DNA of 25,618 bases from JAZDLC01 sp043802345 (GCA_043802345.1 JAZDLC010000170.1:1-25618); one strand, 5' to 3'. Shown: positions 8,533-16,515, counted from the first letter of the stretch. Numbers and translations: made by a program. The notes: generated by a model not told the origin, from the letters alone.

Positions 8533-8958
8533 ATGGCGCATTGCCCGGAACTTTCGGGGGCAGTGTCTGAACGAATGGAGAAGGCTGGACGAAAGAAGAA
8601 GCTTCTCACTCCTCGCAGGAAGCGAATGGTCCACACTGCCCGTCTTCAGTCGGCAGTGGATTGGCTGAGAACCTACGGCGGATCCCGCGTCGTGCGTTCC
8701 TACGCACGTTGGTTCGGAGTCGATCTCGGATGTGCCCTGAAGGAGTTGCGCATTCTGGGTGTAGAGCTCGATCCAACCTACGTTTCTCGGCTTGAGACGA
8801 CCCTGCGAAACAGACCTCGTCCCATTCGCAAGTCTGGGTTGGGGAACGACGACATCACTCGTGACCTCGAGCATCTCATAGGTTTCGATCTTGGGGAGAC
8901 GCACTGGACGGTCCAGTGGGAAGACCTGGACGATTTTCCTTATCTGAGTGGCCCATGA
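8533..8958 (+). CDS. Hypothetical protein, basic N-terminus, unknown function
   Basis: Predicted protein of 141 residues, soluble, not recognised as a named family. A lysine/arginine-rich segment (KAGRKKKLLTPRRKR) precedes WLRTYGGSRVVRSYARWFGVDLGCALKELRILGVELD. This resembles, from memory, small hypothetical proteins of Firmicutes with a YxKxFGVDxLCAVKELxxLG pattern. The C-terminus ends acidic and aromatic (GETHWTVQWEDLDDF), also like that group. The start is uncertain: ATG 8533 has AAGG 8 bases before it, ATG 8575 lacks a site, and GTG 8515 has none. It lies 275 bases upstream of the AbiE pair in the same direction, within an accessory stretch, so a link with mobile or defence genes is possible but unproven. 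Confidence 0.6.
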   Translation: MAHCPELSGAVSERMEKAGRKKKLLTPRRKRMVHTARLQSAVDWLRTYGGSRVVRSYARWFGVDLGCALKELRILGVELDPTYVSRLETTLRNRPRPIRKSGLGNDDITRDLEHLIGFDLGETHWTVQWEDLDDFPYLSGP

Positions 8959-9120
8959 AGACGTCGAGCCGGCAGATGCGGACGGATGCGACTTTTGCAG
9001 CGTCGCTGATCTGCAGAGTCGTTCGGCGAGGCGGTGGCGGCGTGTGTCAGTCAGTCGAGCGGGAGAACGCTCGACCGTGTGGGTTTGACGGGCGGGACGA
9101 AGGCGGACCGGGGCTCCAAA

Positions 9121-9157
9121 AAAATGTCGGTAGTATCGATATGTGTACCGACATTTT
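9121..9157. promoter_or_regulatory. AbiEi operator candidate, distal inverted repeat
   Basis: AAAATGTCGGTA (9121-9132) and TACCGACATTTT (9146-9157) are perfect 12-base arms around a 13-base spacer. The second copy at 9184-9220 has identical arms and spacer length. Known AbiEi antitoxins bind two inverted repeats upstream of abiE and repress it, so this is the expected layout. Confidence 0.85.
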
Positions 9158-9183
9158 CCTGTCCGGGGCCCCTGATCGACGAG

Positions 9184-9220
9184 AAAATGTCGGTATGTTG
9201 CTATAGTGTACCGACATTTT
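9184..9220. promoter_or_regulatory. AbiEi operator candidate, proximal inverted repeat containing an extended -10
   Basis: The arms 9184-9195 and 9209-9220 are identical to those of the distal copy, again with a 13-base spacer. The spacer carries TGCTATAGT (9199-9207), a good extended -10 element reading toward abiEi, about 25 bases before the ATG at 9233. No convincing -35 is present. Binding here would directly block RNA polymerase. The two repeat centres are 63 bases apart, close to six helical turns. Confidence 0.85.
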
Positions 9221-9232
9221 CTTGGGGCAGGC

Positions 9233-9823
9233 ATGGTAAACGACAAGATGACACGGCTGGAGCATCTAGGCTCGTTCTTCCGGCCCACAGATGCTCAGAA
9301 GGAGGGACTGAGTTACGAGACCCTCCGGGGCCTCGTCCGGGACGGGCTCGTTGAGCACGTGAGCCGGGGGTTGTATCGCCGGGTCGACACCGAACCCACG
9401 GAGAACCACAGCCTCGCCGCAACCTGCGCTCGTGTTCCGGGGGGGATCATCTGCCTGCTCTCCGCGCTGCAGGTTCACGGCATCGGGACCCGCCTGCCGG
9501 CGGAGGTTTGGCTCGCAGTACCGAACAAGGCGCAAGCCCCGCGGCTGCGGGGCATCAAGGTGCGGCTCGTGCGCTTCTCCGGCCCGGCATGGACCTACGG
9601 GATCGAGCCCGCCGAATTCGAGGGTGTGAGAGCCCGCATCACCAGCCCCGCGCGGACGGTCGTCGACTGCTTTCGGTTCCAGGCCCGCGTCGGGAAGGAG
9701 GCCGCCAAGGAGGCGCTCTACGACGCCCTGGGACGAAAAAGAGTGACAGTCGACGCACTCTACCGAGCCCTCGACGTATTGCCGTCGACGCGGCTTCGGG
9801 CGGCCCTGGAAGCGATGCCGTGA
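9233..9823 (+). CDS. abiEi: Type IV toxin-antitoxin system antitoxin, AbiEi family
   Basis: Predicted protein of 196 residues. An N-terminal winged-helix region (LGSFFRPTDAQKEGLSYETL, LVRDGLVEHVSRGLYRR) is followed by the AbiEi C-terminal domain (PGGIICLLSALQVHGIGTRL, VWLAVPNKAQAPRL, ARITSPARTVVDCFRF, GKEAAKEALYDAL). The family antitoxin neutralises the AbiEii nucleotidyltransferase without stable protein-protein contact and represses its own operon. ATG 9233 is chosen over the GTG at 9206 because the latter lies inside the proximal operator and -10; GGGGCAGG precedes 9233. The stop overlaps the start of abiEii as GTGA, typical translational coupling. Such systems often provide abortive phage defence or stabilise mobile DNA. 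Confidence 0.93.
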   Translation: MVNDKMTRLEHLGSFFRPTDAQKEGLSYETLRGLVRDGLVEHVSRGLYRRVDTEPTENHSLAATCARVPGGIICLLSALQVHGIGTRLPAEVWLAVPNKAQAPRLRGIKVRLVRFSGPAWTYGIEPAEFEGVRARITSPARTVVDCFRFQARVGKEAAKEALYDALGRKRVTVDALYRALDVLPSTRLRAALEAMP

Positions 9824-10773
9824 GTCAAGACGTGACGGCGTCGATCAAGGCGCGTTTGCTCATCCAAGCGAAGCAAGCCGAGGTGGAGTTCCAGCTCTAT
9901 CTCGTACGGTACGCGTGCGAGCGGTTCCTGTACCGGCTCGGCGTGTCCCGGTATCGCGAGCGGTGTTGCCTCAAGGGGGCCGGACTTCTCGCGCTGTGGA
10001 TGCCTGATCCCTATCGCGGGACGCGTGATCTGGAGTTCCTGGCCTCCGGTCCAAACGACGAGACTTCGGTACGCGAGCTCATGTCCACGGTCTGTGCGGT
10101 GGCGTGCCCCGAAGATGGTCTGAGTTTCGACCTGGACACTCTGGAGGTCATGCAGATCCGGGCCGAGGAGGAGTATGAGGGGAAGCGCGCTCGCGTGACG
10201 GCACGACTGGGAAAGGCGCGGATCCGCTTTCAAGTCGACTTCGGGTTCGGGGGCACGGTGACGCCCACGCCTGAGGAACGGGACTACCCGACCCTGCTTC
10301 CCGAGATCCCGGCGCCGCGCATCCGCGCCTACCCGCGCGAAGTCAGTATCGCGGAGAAGTTCGAGGCGATGGTCAGTCTGGGCCGCCGAAACAGCCGGAT
10401 GAAGGACTTCCACGATATCTGGGCGCTGTCGTCGGTGTTCGCATTCTGGGGACCGGTACTACGAGAAGCGGTGACGTCGTGCTTCGACCGCCGCGAGACT
10501 CGGTGGGAAGACGAGCCTCCGGATGTTCTCTGCCCGGCGTTCTACGAGAACCGTGAACTGCAGGCAACGTGGTCCGGCTACCTTGGCAGCAGCGCATTCA
10601 TGAATCCGCCTCCGACTGCTTTCGAAACGATCGGTGATCGTGTGCGTGGATTCCTCGGCCCAGTCCGTGAGTGCATCGTTGCGGATCATACCCCGTTCCA
10701 GATGCACTGGCCCGTCGGAGGACCGTGGCGCCCGGGGACTGAACCGGGTGATGGAACCGGGGCTGTTGTCTGA
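9820..10773 (+). CDS. abiEii: AbiEii/AbiGii family nucleotidyltransferase toxin
   Basis: Predicted protein of 317 residues with a GTG start that overlaps the abiEi stop by four bases. It has the DNA polymerase beta-type nucleotidyltransferase signature of AbiEii toxins. LKGAGLLALWMPDPYRGTRDLEF (residues 51-73) holds the glycine turn and first acidic pair, followed by RIRFQVDFGFGG and AEKFEAMVSLGRRNSRMKDFHDIW. Known members inhibit growth by modifying tRNA or another nucleic acid with nucleotides. Two departures are visible: the turn is KGAG where most have KGG, and the acidic pair is D70-L-E72, not D-x-D. Glutamate can still bind metal, so activity is not excluded. Paired with abiEi it forms a complete type IV toxin-antitoxin operon. 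Confidence 0.9.
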   Translation: MSQDVTASIKARLLIQAKQAEVEFQLYLVRYACERFLYRLGVSRYRERCCLKGAGLLALWMPDPYRGTRDLEFLASGPNDETSVRELMSTVCAVACPEDGLSFDLDTLEVMQIRAEEEYEGKRARVTARLGKARIRFQVDFGFGGTVTPTPEERDYPTLLPEIPAPRIRAYPREVSIAEKFEAMVSLGRRNSRMKDFHDIWALSSVFAFWGPVLREAVTSCFDRRETRWEDEPPDVLCPAFYENRELQATWSGYLGSSAFMNPPPTAFETIGDRVRGFLGPVRECIVADHTPFQMHWPVGGPWRPGTEPGDGTGAVV

Positions 10774-10897
10774 AACTCTCGAACAGACTCAGCAGTCTGG
10801 ACCGGCGGGCGGCTCAAGCACGTTATCTGGATTCCATCTAAACGAAACGGTACCGGTCGTCATCGTAACAGCGTTGGCGGGAGCGATGATCTGACGA

Positions 10898-11065
10898 ATG
10901 GCTGATGCGGACGAGACACTGGTTGCGCGTCTCCAGGAGGGGCGGATCGACGCTTTTCGCACGCTGTACGACCGGCATCAGCGGGCTCTCCTGGGTCTGG
11001 CGACGATCCATCTCAAGACCACCAACGGCAACATCCGCATCAAGAAGGAGCAGACCGGGCGCTGA
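10898..11065 (+). pseudogene. Chimeric gene remnant: ECF sigma factor start joined to DUF4097-like tail
   Basis: A 55-codon frame. The first 35 residues (ending HQRALLGLA) read as the start of region 2 of an ECF RNA polymerase sigma factor (DETLVARLQEGRIDAFRTLY). The last 20 (TIHLKTTNGNIRIKKEQTGR) read as the end of a DUF4097-type putative adhesin, whose members end in a TxNGxIxI strand. Sigma-factor regions 3 and 4 and the bulk of DUF4097 are missing. In many bacteria an ECF sigma, an anti-sigma and a DUF4097 protein form an operon, so one large in-frame deletion would yield this frame. No clear ribosome site precedes the ATG. A functional small protein is unlikely. Confidence 0.6.
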
Positions 11066-11090
11066 GCTGCTGCTCTTCAGCGGCGGGGGC

Positions 11091-12587
11091 TCACCGCTCC
11101 CTTCCGGCCGCGATCCGCAGGAAGCGCGCTTCTTCCGCCTGCCGCTCACTGTCCCGCGCGCGGCCGGAAAGGAGCGACACACAGACCAGGATCAGGACAT
11201 TGGCCGCCAGTCCGTACGCCCCGGCGTGGATCGGCCAGGGCGCGGCTGCCGGCCAGACCACGGCGGCGATGTTGACCGCGATCCCGGCCACCAGTCCGAG
11301 GAGAACCCCCGTGCCGGTGGCGCGTGACCAGTACAGGGTCGCCGCCACCGCCGGCATGAACTGCACCACCGGCCCATAGGCGTACAGCAGCAGCATCACC
11401 AGCGAATCGCGGTAGAGCAGCGCCGTGACGTACGCGACCACCAGCACCAGGACCACGACGATCCGAATGAGCCACATCTCCCGGACGGGGGGAAGCCGCC
11501 TCTGCCCGGCGGTCATCAGACCGTCCCGCACGATGATCGAAGCCGCCGCGTGGGCAATGGTGTCGCCCGAGGACATCGACGCCGCCAGCGCGCCGGCGCA
11601 GAACAGCCCGACCAGCAGGGCGGGCAGCTTCATGTTCATCAGCATGTGGGGCAGGATCTGATCCGCGGCCTCCGGCGCCGGCTCGAACATCACGCCGGCG
11701 AAGCCGATCAGGATGATCGGCAGCAGGAACAACTGAAAGGTCGGGTAGAGCACCACCGTCTTCTTCAGGACCCGCTCGTCGCGCGCGGTGAACGCCTTCA
11801 TGAACAGATGGGGCCAGAAGGAGAAGCCGAGCACCGAAACGAGCACGGCGGAACTGTAGCCGGCCCAGTGCCACGGAGCGCCGCCGGCGTCAAGCCCGGG
11901 CGCGGTCAGCAGCTCGGGACGCCTCTCTTTCAGGAGGGCGAACATCTCGCCGACGCCGCCATGGAGGGCGTGAGGCAGATAGAGGCCGAGCCCCCAGGCG
12001 AGCGCCAGCATGAAGATCCCCTGCAGCGTGTTCGTCCAGCCGACGCCGAGCACGCCGCTCCGCAGCACGTAGATCAGCACCACCCCGTAGACGATGGCGG
12101 CGCCGGCCCATTCCGCCACCGCCCCCCGGGTGAGGGCGGAGAAGACGTAGCCGGCTCCCTTCATCTGCAGCGCCAGGTACGGGATGAAGGCGATCGTGCT
12201 GATCAGCGCCATCACACCCGCCAGGGCGGGACGCCTGAATCGGTGCGCGACCATCTCCGCCTGCGTGACGAAACCATAGAAGCGTCCGAGCCGGGCGGCG
12301 CGCGGTCCGACGAAGTAGAACGGGACGAAGCCGAGGGTGCCGTACGCCAGGATGTAGAAGGCCGCCGCGCCGCGGCTGTAGGCCCATCCGGGCGCGCCGA
12401 GGAAGGCGAAGGCGGAGAAGATCGTGGCTCCGGTGATGAAGTACATCACCAGCAGGCCGAGGCCCCGGTCGCCCGCGACAAAGCCGGTGGCGCTCTTGCT
12501 CGAGCGGGCGCCCGGCAGGATGCCGACCACCAGGCTGAGCAGCAGATAGCCGCAGGCCACCAGCAGAACGGTGGTGCTGGATGGCAC
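11091..12587 (-). CDS. Sodium:solute symporter family (SSF) transporter
   Basis: Predicted protein of 498 residues with about 13 hydrophobic helices, the normal SSF size. Characteristic segments are GFVAGDRGLGLLVMYFITGA near the N-terminus, TIFSAFAFLGAPGWAYSRG, RFYGFVTQAEMVAHRF, and the sodium-site region GALAASMSSGDTIAHAAASI. It belongs near the pantothenate/monocarboxylate-type SSF branch; the substrate is unknown. Start GTG 12587 has a strong GGAGGGG six bases upstream. It follows the DUF3311 gene by three bases, the usual pairing for this branch, in which the small protein is an accessory subunit. Fed by the neighbouring extracellular hydrolases, it could import an organic acid or sugar derivative, which is inference. 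Confidence 0.92.
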   Translation of the reverse strand: MPSSTTVLLVACGYLLLSLVVGILPGARSSKSATGFVAGDRGLGLLVMYFITGATIFSAFAFLGAPGWAYSRGAAAFYILAYGTLGFVPFYFVGPRAARLGRFYGFVTQAEMVAHRFRRPALAGVMALISTIAFIPYLALQMKGAGYVFSALTRGAVAEWAGAAIVYGVVLIYVLRSGVLGVGWTNTLQGIFMLALAWGLGLYLPHALHGGVGEMFALLKERRPELLTAPGLDAGGAPWHWAGYSSAVLVSVLGFSFWPHLFMKAFTARDERVLKKTVVLYPTFQLFLLPIILIGFAGVMFEPAPEAADQILPHMLMNMKLPALLVGLFCAGALAASMSSGDTIAHAAASIIVRDGLMTAGQRRLPPVREMWLIRIVVVLVLVVAYVTALLYRDSLVMLLLYAYGPVVQFMPAVAATLYWSRATGTGVLLGLVAGIAVNIAAVVWPAAAPWPIHAGAYGLAANVLILVCVSLLSGRARDSERQAEEARFLRIAAGRER

Positions 12588-12590
12588 GCC

Positions 12591-12815
12591 TTACCCCTCC
12601 CGTTCCGTGACGAGGTAGTAGATCCACAGCGCCAGGCAGGTGGTCACGATCCAGCCGACGTTCCAGGCCAGGGAGAGCGGCAGCCCGAGGATGAACGGCT
12701 CGATGCGGTTGCCGCACCAGGCGAATCCGGGCCAGACCAGCATCACGGCGCACAGCAGCAGATAGGCGCCGAGCAACAAATGGGGCCAGCGGGGTCTGAA
12801 TCTCTCTGCGGGCAT
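12591..12815 (-). CDS. DUF3311 small membrane protein, partner of the SSF symporter
   Basis: Predicted protein of 74 residues with two transmembrane helices (LLLGAYLLLCAVMLVWPGF and SLAWNVGWIVTTCLALWIYY) around the DUF3311 sequence NRIEPFILGLPLSLAW. DUF3311 proteins are typically encoded directly before an SSF gene, as here, with the stop four bases from the symporter GTG. ATG 12815 is the only start that gives the family length, but no Shine-Dalgarno sequence precedes it, so the start is less secure than the identity. The symporter start site GGAGGGG overlaps its last codons, so translation is probably coupled. Confidence 0.8.
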   Translation of the reverse strand: MPAERFRPRWPHLLLGAYLLLCAVMLVWPGFAWCGNRIEPFILGLPLSLAWNVGWIVTTCLALWIYYLVTEREG

Positions 12816-12990
12816 GGCAGCTGCAGGATAGCGAGGATATGCTCGCTTGCCGAGCCTTGGTTCGATTCCGCGGAATCCGGCCCATGGCTGGGGCGCGTCG
12901 GAGAGAACCATGAAGGACATGACGCGGCCACTGGCCGCATCCAAAGGGGAGCTCTCGACTTGCACGGCTGGCCACCGAAGATTCGAAATC

Positions 12991-13077
12991 GAAGTCGCCA
13001 TCGAAATCGAAATCGATTGGTCTCATGCCACTCGGAAGGCGCATCCAATCGATTTCGATGGCGATTTCGATTTCGAT
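12991..13077. repeat. Degenerate short-repeat locus C: AAATCG/CGATTT stutter inverted repeat
   Basis: The left arm 12991-13020 runs through GCCATCGAAATCGAAATCG to GATTGG. The right arm 13045-13077 starts CCAATCGATTTCGATGGCGA. The arms are reverse complements except that they differ by one 6-base AAATCG unit. The centre (13021-13044) is 24 bases. The sequence before it includes ACCATGAAGGACATGA (12908-12923). GCATCCAA next to the stutter is shared with locus B. No gene is visible between 12816 and 13127. Confidence 0.7.
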
Positions 13078-13127
13078 CTGCGCGCGCGGCGAAGGATTTC
13101 GAGGCAAGTAGCACGCAGCGGAGAACG

Positions 13128-13817
13128 ATGATGAGATGGACGGCCTTCGCCCTGCTGATCCTGGTCGCCGCCGCCGGACAGACGGAGCAGACCTTCACCG
13201 CCGGCGAGACCGAGATCCGCTACCTGCTGTTTCTCCCGGAAGGTTACGACGCCGATGCTGACGCGACCTGGCCGCTGATCCTGTTCCTGCACGGGAGAGG
13301 AGAGTGCGGTACGGATATCGAGAAGGTCAAGGTTCACGGCCCGCCGAAGATCGTCGAATCAAGGAAGGATTTCCCATTCATCGTCGTCTCGCCGCAGAGC
13401 GAGGACGCGAGATGGAATCCCGAGCGGCTCGTCGAACTGCTCGATCATGTCGCGAAGACGCATCGCGTCGACCGGCAACGGATCTACCTCACCGGCCTGA
13501 GCATGGGCGGCTACGGAACCTGGGCCCTTGCGGCCGCGTATCCGGACCGTTTCGCCGCGATCGTCCCGATCTGTGGCGGCGGCGACCCGGGGAGCGCCGA
13601 GAAGCTGAAGGGACTGCCGATCCGGGCTTTCCACGGCGCGAAGGACCGCATCGTGCCGCTCTCGCAGTCGCAGCAGATGGTCGACGCGATCCGGGCGGCG
13701 GGCGGCGATGTTGTCTTCACCGTGTACCCGGACGCTGCTCACGACGCGTGGACCTGGACCTACGGCGACCCGAAGCTGTTCGAGTGGCTGCTCGCGCAGC
13801 GGCGTCCGGACCCGTAG
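13128..13817 (+). CDS. Exported alpha/beta-hydrolase esterase (prolyl-oligopeptidase/PHB-depolymerase-like)
   Basis: Predicted protein of 229 residues. A signal peptide (RWTAFALLILVAAAGQTEQ) implies export. The alpha/beta-hydrolase core shows the oxyanion sequence LILFLHGRGECG, the nucleophile elbow LTGLSMGGYGTW (catalytic Ser), the acid in HGAKDRIVPLSQS and the base in YPDAAHDAW. The arrangement fits the group of secreted feruloyl/acetyl-xylan esterase-like and PHB-depolymerase-like proteins, so removal of ester groups from polysaccharides is plausible but unproven. Two ATG codons are adjacent (13128, 13131); GGAG at 13120-13123 is spaced better for the second. The gene lies just after repeat locus C, which may overlap its promoter. 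Confidence 0.88.
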   Translation: MMRWTAFALLILVAAAGQTEQTFTAGETEIRYLLFLPEGYDADADATWPLILFLHGRGECGTDIEKVKVHGPPKIVESRKDFPFIVVSPQSEDARWNPERLVELLDHVAKTHRVDRQRIYLTGLSMGGYGTWALAAAYPDRFAAIVPICGGGDPGSAEKLKGLPIRAFHGAKDRIVPLSQSQQMVDAIRAAGGDVVFTVYPDAAHDAWTWTYGDPKLFEWLLAQRRPDP

Positions 13818-13907
13818 CGGCCGGAGCCCCGGGCGGGCCCTTTTCTCTCGATTCCGGCCCGGTATGATGCGAATGGATGGAAATTTCACGGCTTCAGAGG
13901 AATATTC

Positions 13908-15251
13908 ATGAACCTGTCAGAAAGACTTGAAAACGTCGCGGTCCTGGGCGCCGCCGGCAAGATGGGGAGTGGGATCACCCTGCTTCTTGCACAGGAGCTG
14001 GCGCGAGTCCGGCTCTCTCCCGAGGGAAAGGGCAGGGTGCATCGCCTGACGCTCGTGGATGTCAGCGAGGCAGCGCTGGATGGGCTGCTCAAGTATGTGC
14101 GCAGCCAGATGCTCAAGCTCGCCGAGAAGAGCGTCGGCCAGTTGCGCGTTCTCTACAAGGACCGCGCGGACCTGGTCGAGAACGGCGAGATGATCAGTGA
14201 ATTCGTCGGCGACGCCCTCGGCGTGCTCCGCCCCTCCACCGACCTGAACACGATGGCCGGCGCCAGGCTGGTGTTCGAGGCGGTCGTCGAGAACGAGCCG
14301 CTCAAGATCGATCTCCTCGGCAAGGTCCGGAAGATCGTCCACCCCGACGCGTGGTACCTGACCAACACCTCCTCGATCCCGATCGGGGGACTCGACAAGA
14401 AGCTCGAGCTGGGCGGGAGGATCGTCGGCTACCACTTCTACAATCCGCCGGCAGTCCAGAAGCTGCTCGAGCTGATCACATCGGACGGGACCCTGCCCGC
14501 GCTGAAGACGGCGGCCGAGGAGCTGGCCAAGCGGCTCGGGAAGAAGGTGATCCCCGCCAACGACATCGCCGGCTTCATCGGCAACGGCCACTTCACTCGC
14601 GACGGCCTCCACGCGATCTCGGTCGCCGACCGCCTGCGTGCAGGCGGCGACTGGGCTCCGGCTCTCTACAAGACGAACCGGGTCAGCCAGGACTGGCTGC
14701 TGCGGCCGATGGGAATCTACCAGCTGATCGATTACGTCGGTGTGGATGTGTTCCAGTGCATCCTCAGCGTCATGGATCAGTACCTGCCCGGCAGGGGACT
14801 GCACTCCGACTTCATCGACACGCTGGTGAAGAACAAGGTGCTCGGCGGGCAGAACCACGACGGTTCGCAGAAGGACGGCATCCTCCAGTACGCGAAGGGG
14901 CGGCCCTCCGCGGTGTATGATCCCGCCAAGGGCGGCTATGTCGCCTTCGACCCGAACGGGTGGTCCGGCGCCGCCGACAAGGAGCTGGGTCCTCTTCCGG
15001 ACGGCTACCGTCCCTGGAAGGGTCTGCTGATGGCCCAGAACAAGCAGGAAGCCCTGAAGGAACACTTCAAGACCCTGGCCTCGCAGAAGCACGAAGGGGC
15101 GAAGCTCGCCATCGAGTACATGGCGGCCTCCAGGGCCATCGGCAAGGAACTCGTAGCGGACGGGGTTGCGAACAGCCCCGACGACGTGAACGGCGTCCTG
15201 ACCAACGGCTTCTTCCATCTTTACGGACCGATCAACGACTACACCGGATGA
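13908..15251 (+). CDS. 3-hydroxyacyl-CoA dehydrogenase, NAD-dependent
   Basis: Predicted protein of 447 residues, cytoplasmic. It would oxidise 3-hydroxyacyl-CoA to 3-ketoacyl-CoA in beta-oxidation. The Rossmann fold opens with VLGAAGKMGSGI (GxxGxMG, residues 14-20). TNTSSIPIGGLDKKL and IVGYHFYNPPAVQKLLEL are the conserved catalytic region with the active-site His. The C-terminal domain contains IPANDIAGFIGNGHF, close to the usual N-D-x-x-G-F-I-x-N motif. The protein has no enoyl-CoA hydratase domain, so it is not a FadB-type fusion. GAGGAATATTC precedes the ATG. The thiolase begins 20 bases after the stop, so the two consecutive steps of beta-oxidation (dehydrogenation and thiolysis) form one operon. 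Confidence 0.93.
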   Translation: MNLSERLENVAVLGAAGKMGSGITLLLAQELARVRLSPEGKGRVHRLTLVDVSEAALDGLLKYVRSQMLKLAEKSVGQLRVLYKDRADLVENGEMISEFVGDALGVLRPSTDLNTMAGARLVFEAVVENEPLKIDLLGKVRKIVHPDAWYLTNTSSIPIGGLDKKLELGGRIVGYHFYNPPAVQKLLELITSDGTLPALKTAAEELAKRLGKKVIPANDIAGFIGNGHFTRDGLHAISVADRLRAGGDWAPALYKTNRVSQDWLLRPMGIYQLIDYVGVDVFQCILSVMDQYLPGRGLHSDFIDTLVKNKVLGGQNHDGSQKDGILQYAKGRPSAVYDPAKGGYVAFDPNGWSGAADKELGPLPDGYRPWKGLLMAQNKQEALKEHFKTLASQKHEGAKLAIEYMAASRAIGKELVADGVANSPDDVNGVLTNGFFHLYGPINDYTG

Positions 15252-15270
15252 GCTCCGGGAGGTGATAACA

Positions 15271-16515
15271 ATGAGAAAGCTACGCAAGAAGATCTTCGGT
15301 TGCGCTCCCGCTCACACGCTGTTCCTCGGGCCGGGCCGGAAGGAGTTCCACCCCAAGAAGCCGCACCCCGGCATCGAGCACTACATCCTCGAGGCCGCGA
15401 AGAAGTGCGTCGGGCAGGTTTCGAATCCGGGCGCGCTGGACCAGGGCGTGATCGGCAACTTCATGGCGTCCCGCTTCAACAAGCAGGGGCATCTCGGCGC
15501 GCTGCTGCCCGAGGCCTACGCCGGTCTGCTGCACAAGCCGTGTACCCGCGTGGAAGGAGCCTGCGGCTCCGGCGGTCTGGCGGTCAGCACCGCGGCCACC
15601 GCGATCCTGTCCGACCTGGCCGACGCCGTGCTGGTGGTCGGAGTGGAAGTCCAGAACACGGTCAAGGCGATGTACGGCGCCGACATCCTCGCCGGCGCGG
15701 GACACTACAGCCGCGAGCGGAAGAACGGGCACGTCTTCTTCTTCCCGAACCTCTTCTCCGAGAGGGCCGGCGCCTACTACGCGAAGTACGGGAAGGAGGA
15801 CGCGCGGCGCGGCATGGCGGAATGGTATGCGCTCGCGATCGAGAGCGCCCGGCGGAACCCCAACGCCCAGGAACACCACAACGCGGATCCTGATCTGCGC
15901 GCCACGGGCATGACACCGCCGAACGCCAGGGCCTTCCTGGAAAACATCAACGTCTTCGACTGCTCGAAGGTGACCGACGGCGCCTCCGCCCTCATCCTCG
16001 CCTCGGAGGAGGGGCTGGAGAAGCTGGGCGTCAAGGCGGAGAACGCGGCCGAGATGGTCGGCATCGGGCATTGCGAGGGAAACCTGGCGAAGGATCCCGA
16101 GGATCTCACCTGCCTCACCACCACCAAGGCGGTTGCGAAGGCGGCGCTCGAGATGGCCGGAGCGAAGCCGGCGGAGATCGGCCTTCTGGAGGCGCACGAC
16201 TGCTTCACGATCTCCGGAATGATGTCCCTGGAAGCGGTGGGGCTCGCCGCCCCCGGCAAGGCGGCCGCCTACCTGCTGGATGGCAAGACCCGGCTCGAGG
16301 GTGAGTGCCCGACGAACGTGACCGGCGGTCTGGTCGGCTTCGGTCACCCCACCGGCGCCACCGGAGTCCGGCAGGTGGCCGACATGGTGCTGCAGTTCAC
16401 CGGTCAGGCCGGCGACTGTCAGGTGAAGTTCACCGACAAGAAGCCGTACGGCCTCTCCATCAACATGGGCGGGAACGACAAGACCCTGGTGTCGTTCGTC
16501 ATGCGCGCCTCCTGA
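15271..16515 (+). CDS. Thiolase (SCP2/SCPx-type acyl-CoA acyltransferase)
   Basis: Predicted protein of 414 residues. It would cleave 3-ketoacyl-CoA, completing the step after the dehydrogenase. Cys98 in RVEGACGSGG is the nucleophile; HDCF (309-312) and the GFGHPTGATG motif (His359) supply the remaining catalytic residues. The HDCF motif and a glycine-rich end (SINMGGND) without the C-x-G cysteine of classical thiolases place it in the SCP2/SCPx-like branch. The start is ATG 15271, set by a near-perfect GGGAGGTGAT just before it; the upstream GTG lies inside that ribosome site. A 17-bp terminator follows 26 bases after the stop. The substrate chain length is unknown. Confidence 0.92.
   Translation: MRKLRKKIFGCAPAHTLFLGPGRKEFHPKKPHPGIEHYILEAAKKCVGQVSNPGALDQGVIGNFMASRFNKQGHLGALLPEAYAGLLHKPCTRVEGACGSGGLAVSTAATAILSDLADAVLVVGVEVQNTVKAMYGADILAGAGHYSRERKNGHVFFFPNLFSERAGAYYAKYGKEDARRGMAEWYALAIESARRNPNAQEHHNADPDLRATGMTPPNARAFLENINVFDCSKVTDGASALILASEEGLEKLGVKAENAAEMVGIGHCEGNLAKDPEDLTCLTTTKAVAKAALEMAGAKPAEIGLLEAHDCFTISGMMSLEAVGLAAPGKAAAYLLDGKTRLEGECPTNVTGGLVGFGHPTGATGVRQVADMVLQFTGQAGDCQVKFTDKKPYGLSINMGGNDKTLVSFVMRAS

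Noticed and set aside
9508..9819. Extended N-terminus for the AbiEii toxin
   Set aside because: It would overlap abiEi in another frame by 300 bases; the GTG at 9820 with the GTGA overlap fits the family.
10784..10799. CAGACT/AGTCTG hairpin after abiEii as a terminator
   Set aside because: A 6-bp stem without a T-tract; too weak to call.
11550..13127. Long plus-strand frame leading into the esterase gene
   Set aside because: It is the antisense shadow of the SSF symporter and has no domain; the signal peptide and ribosome site put the true start at 13128/13131.
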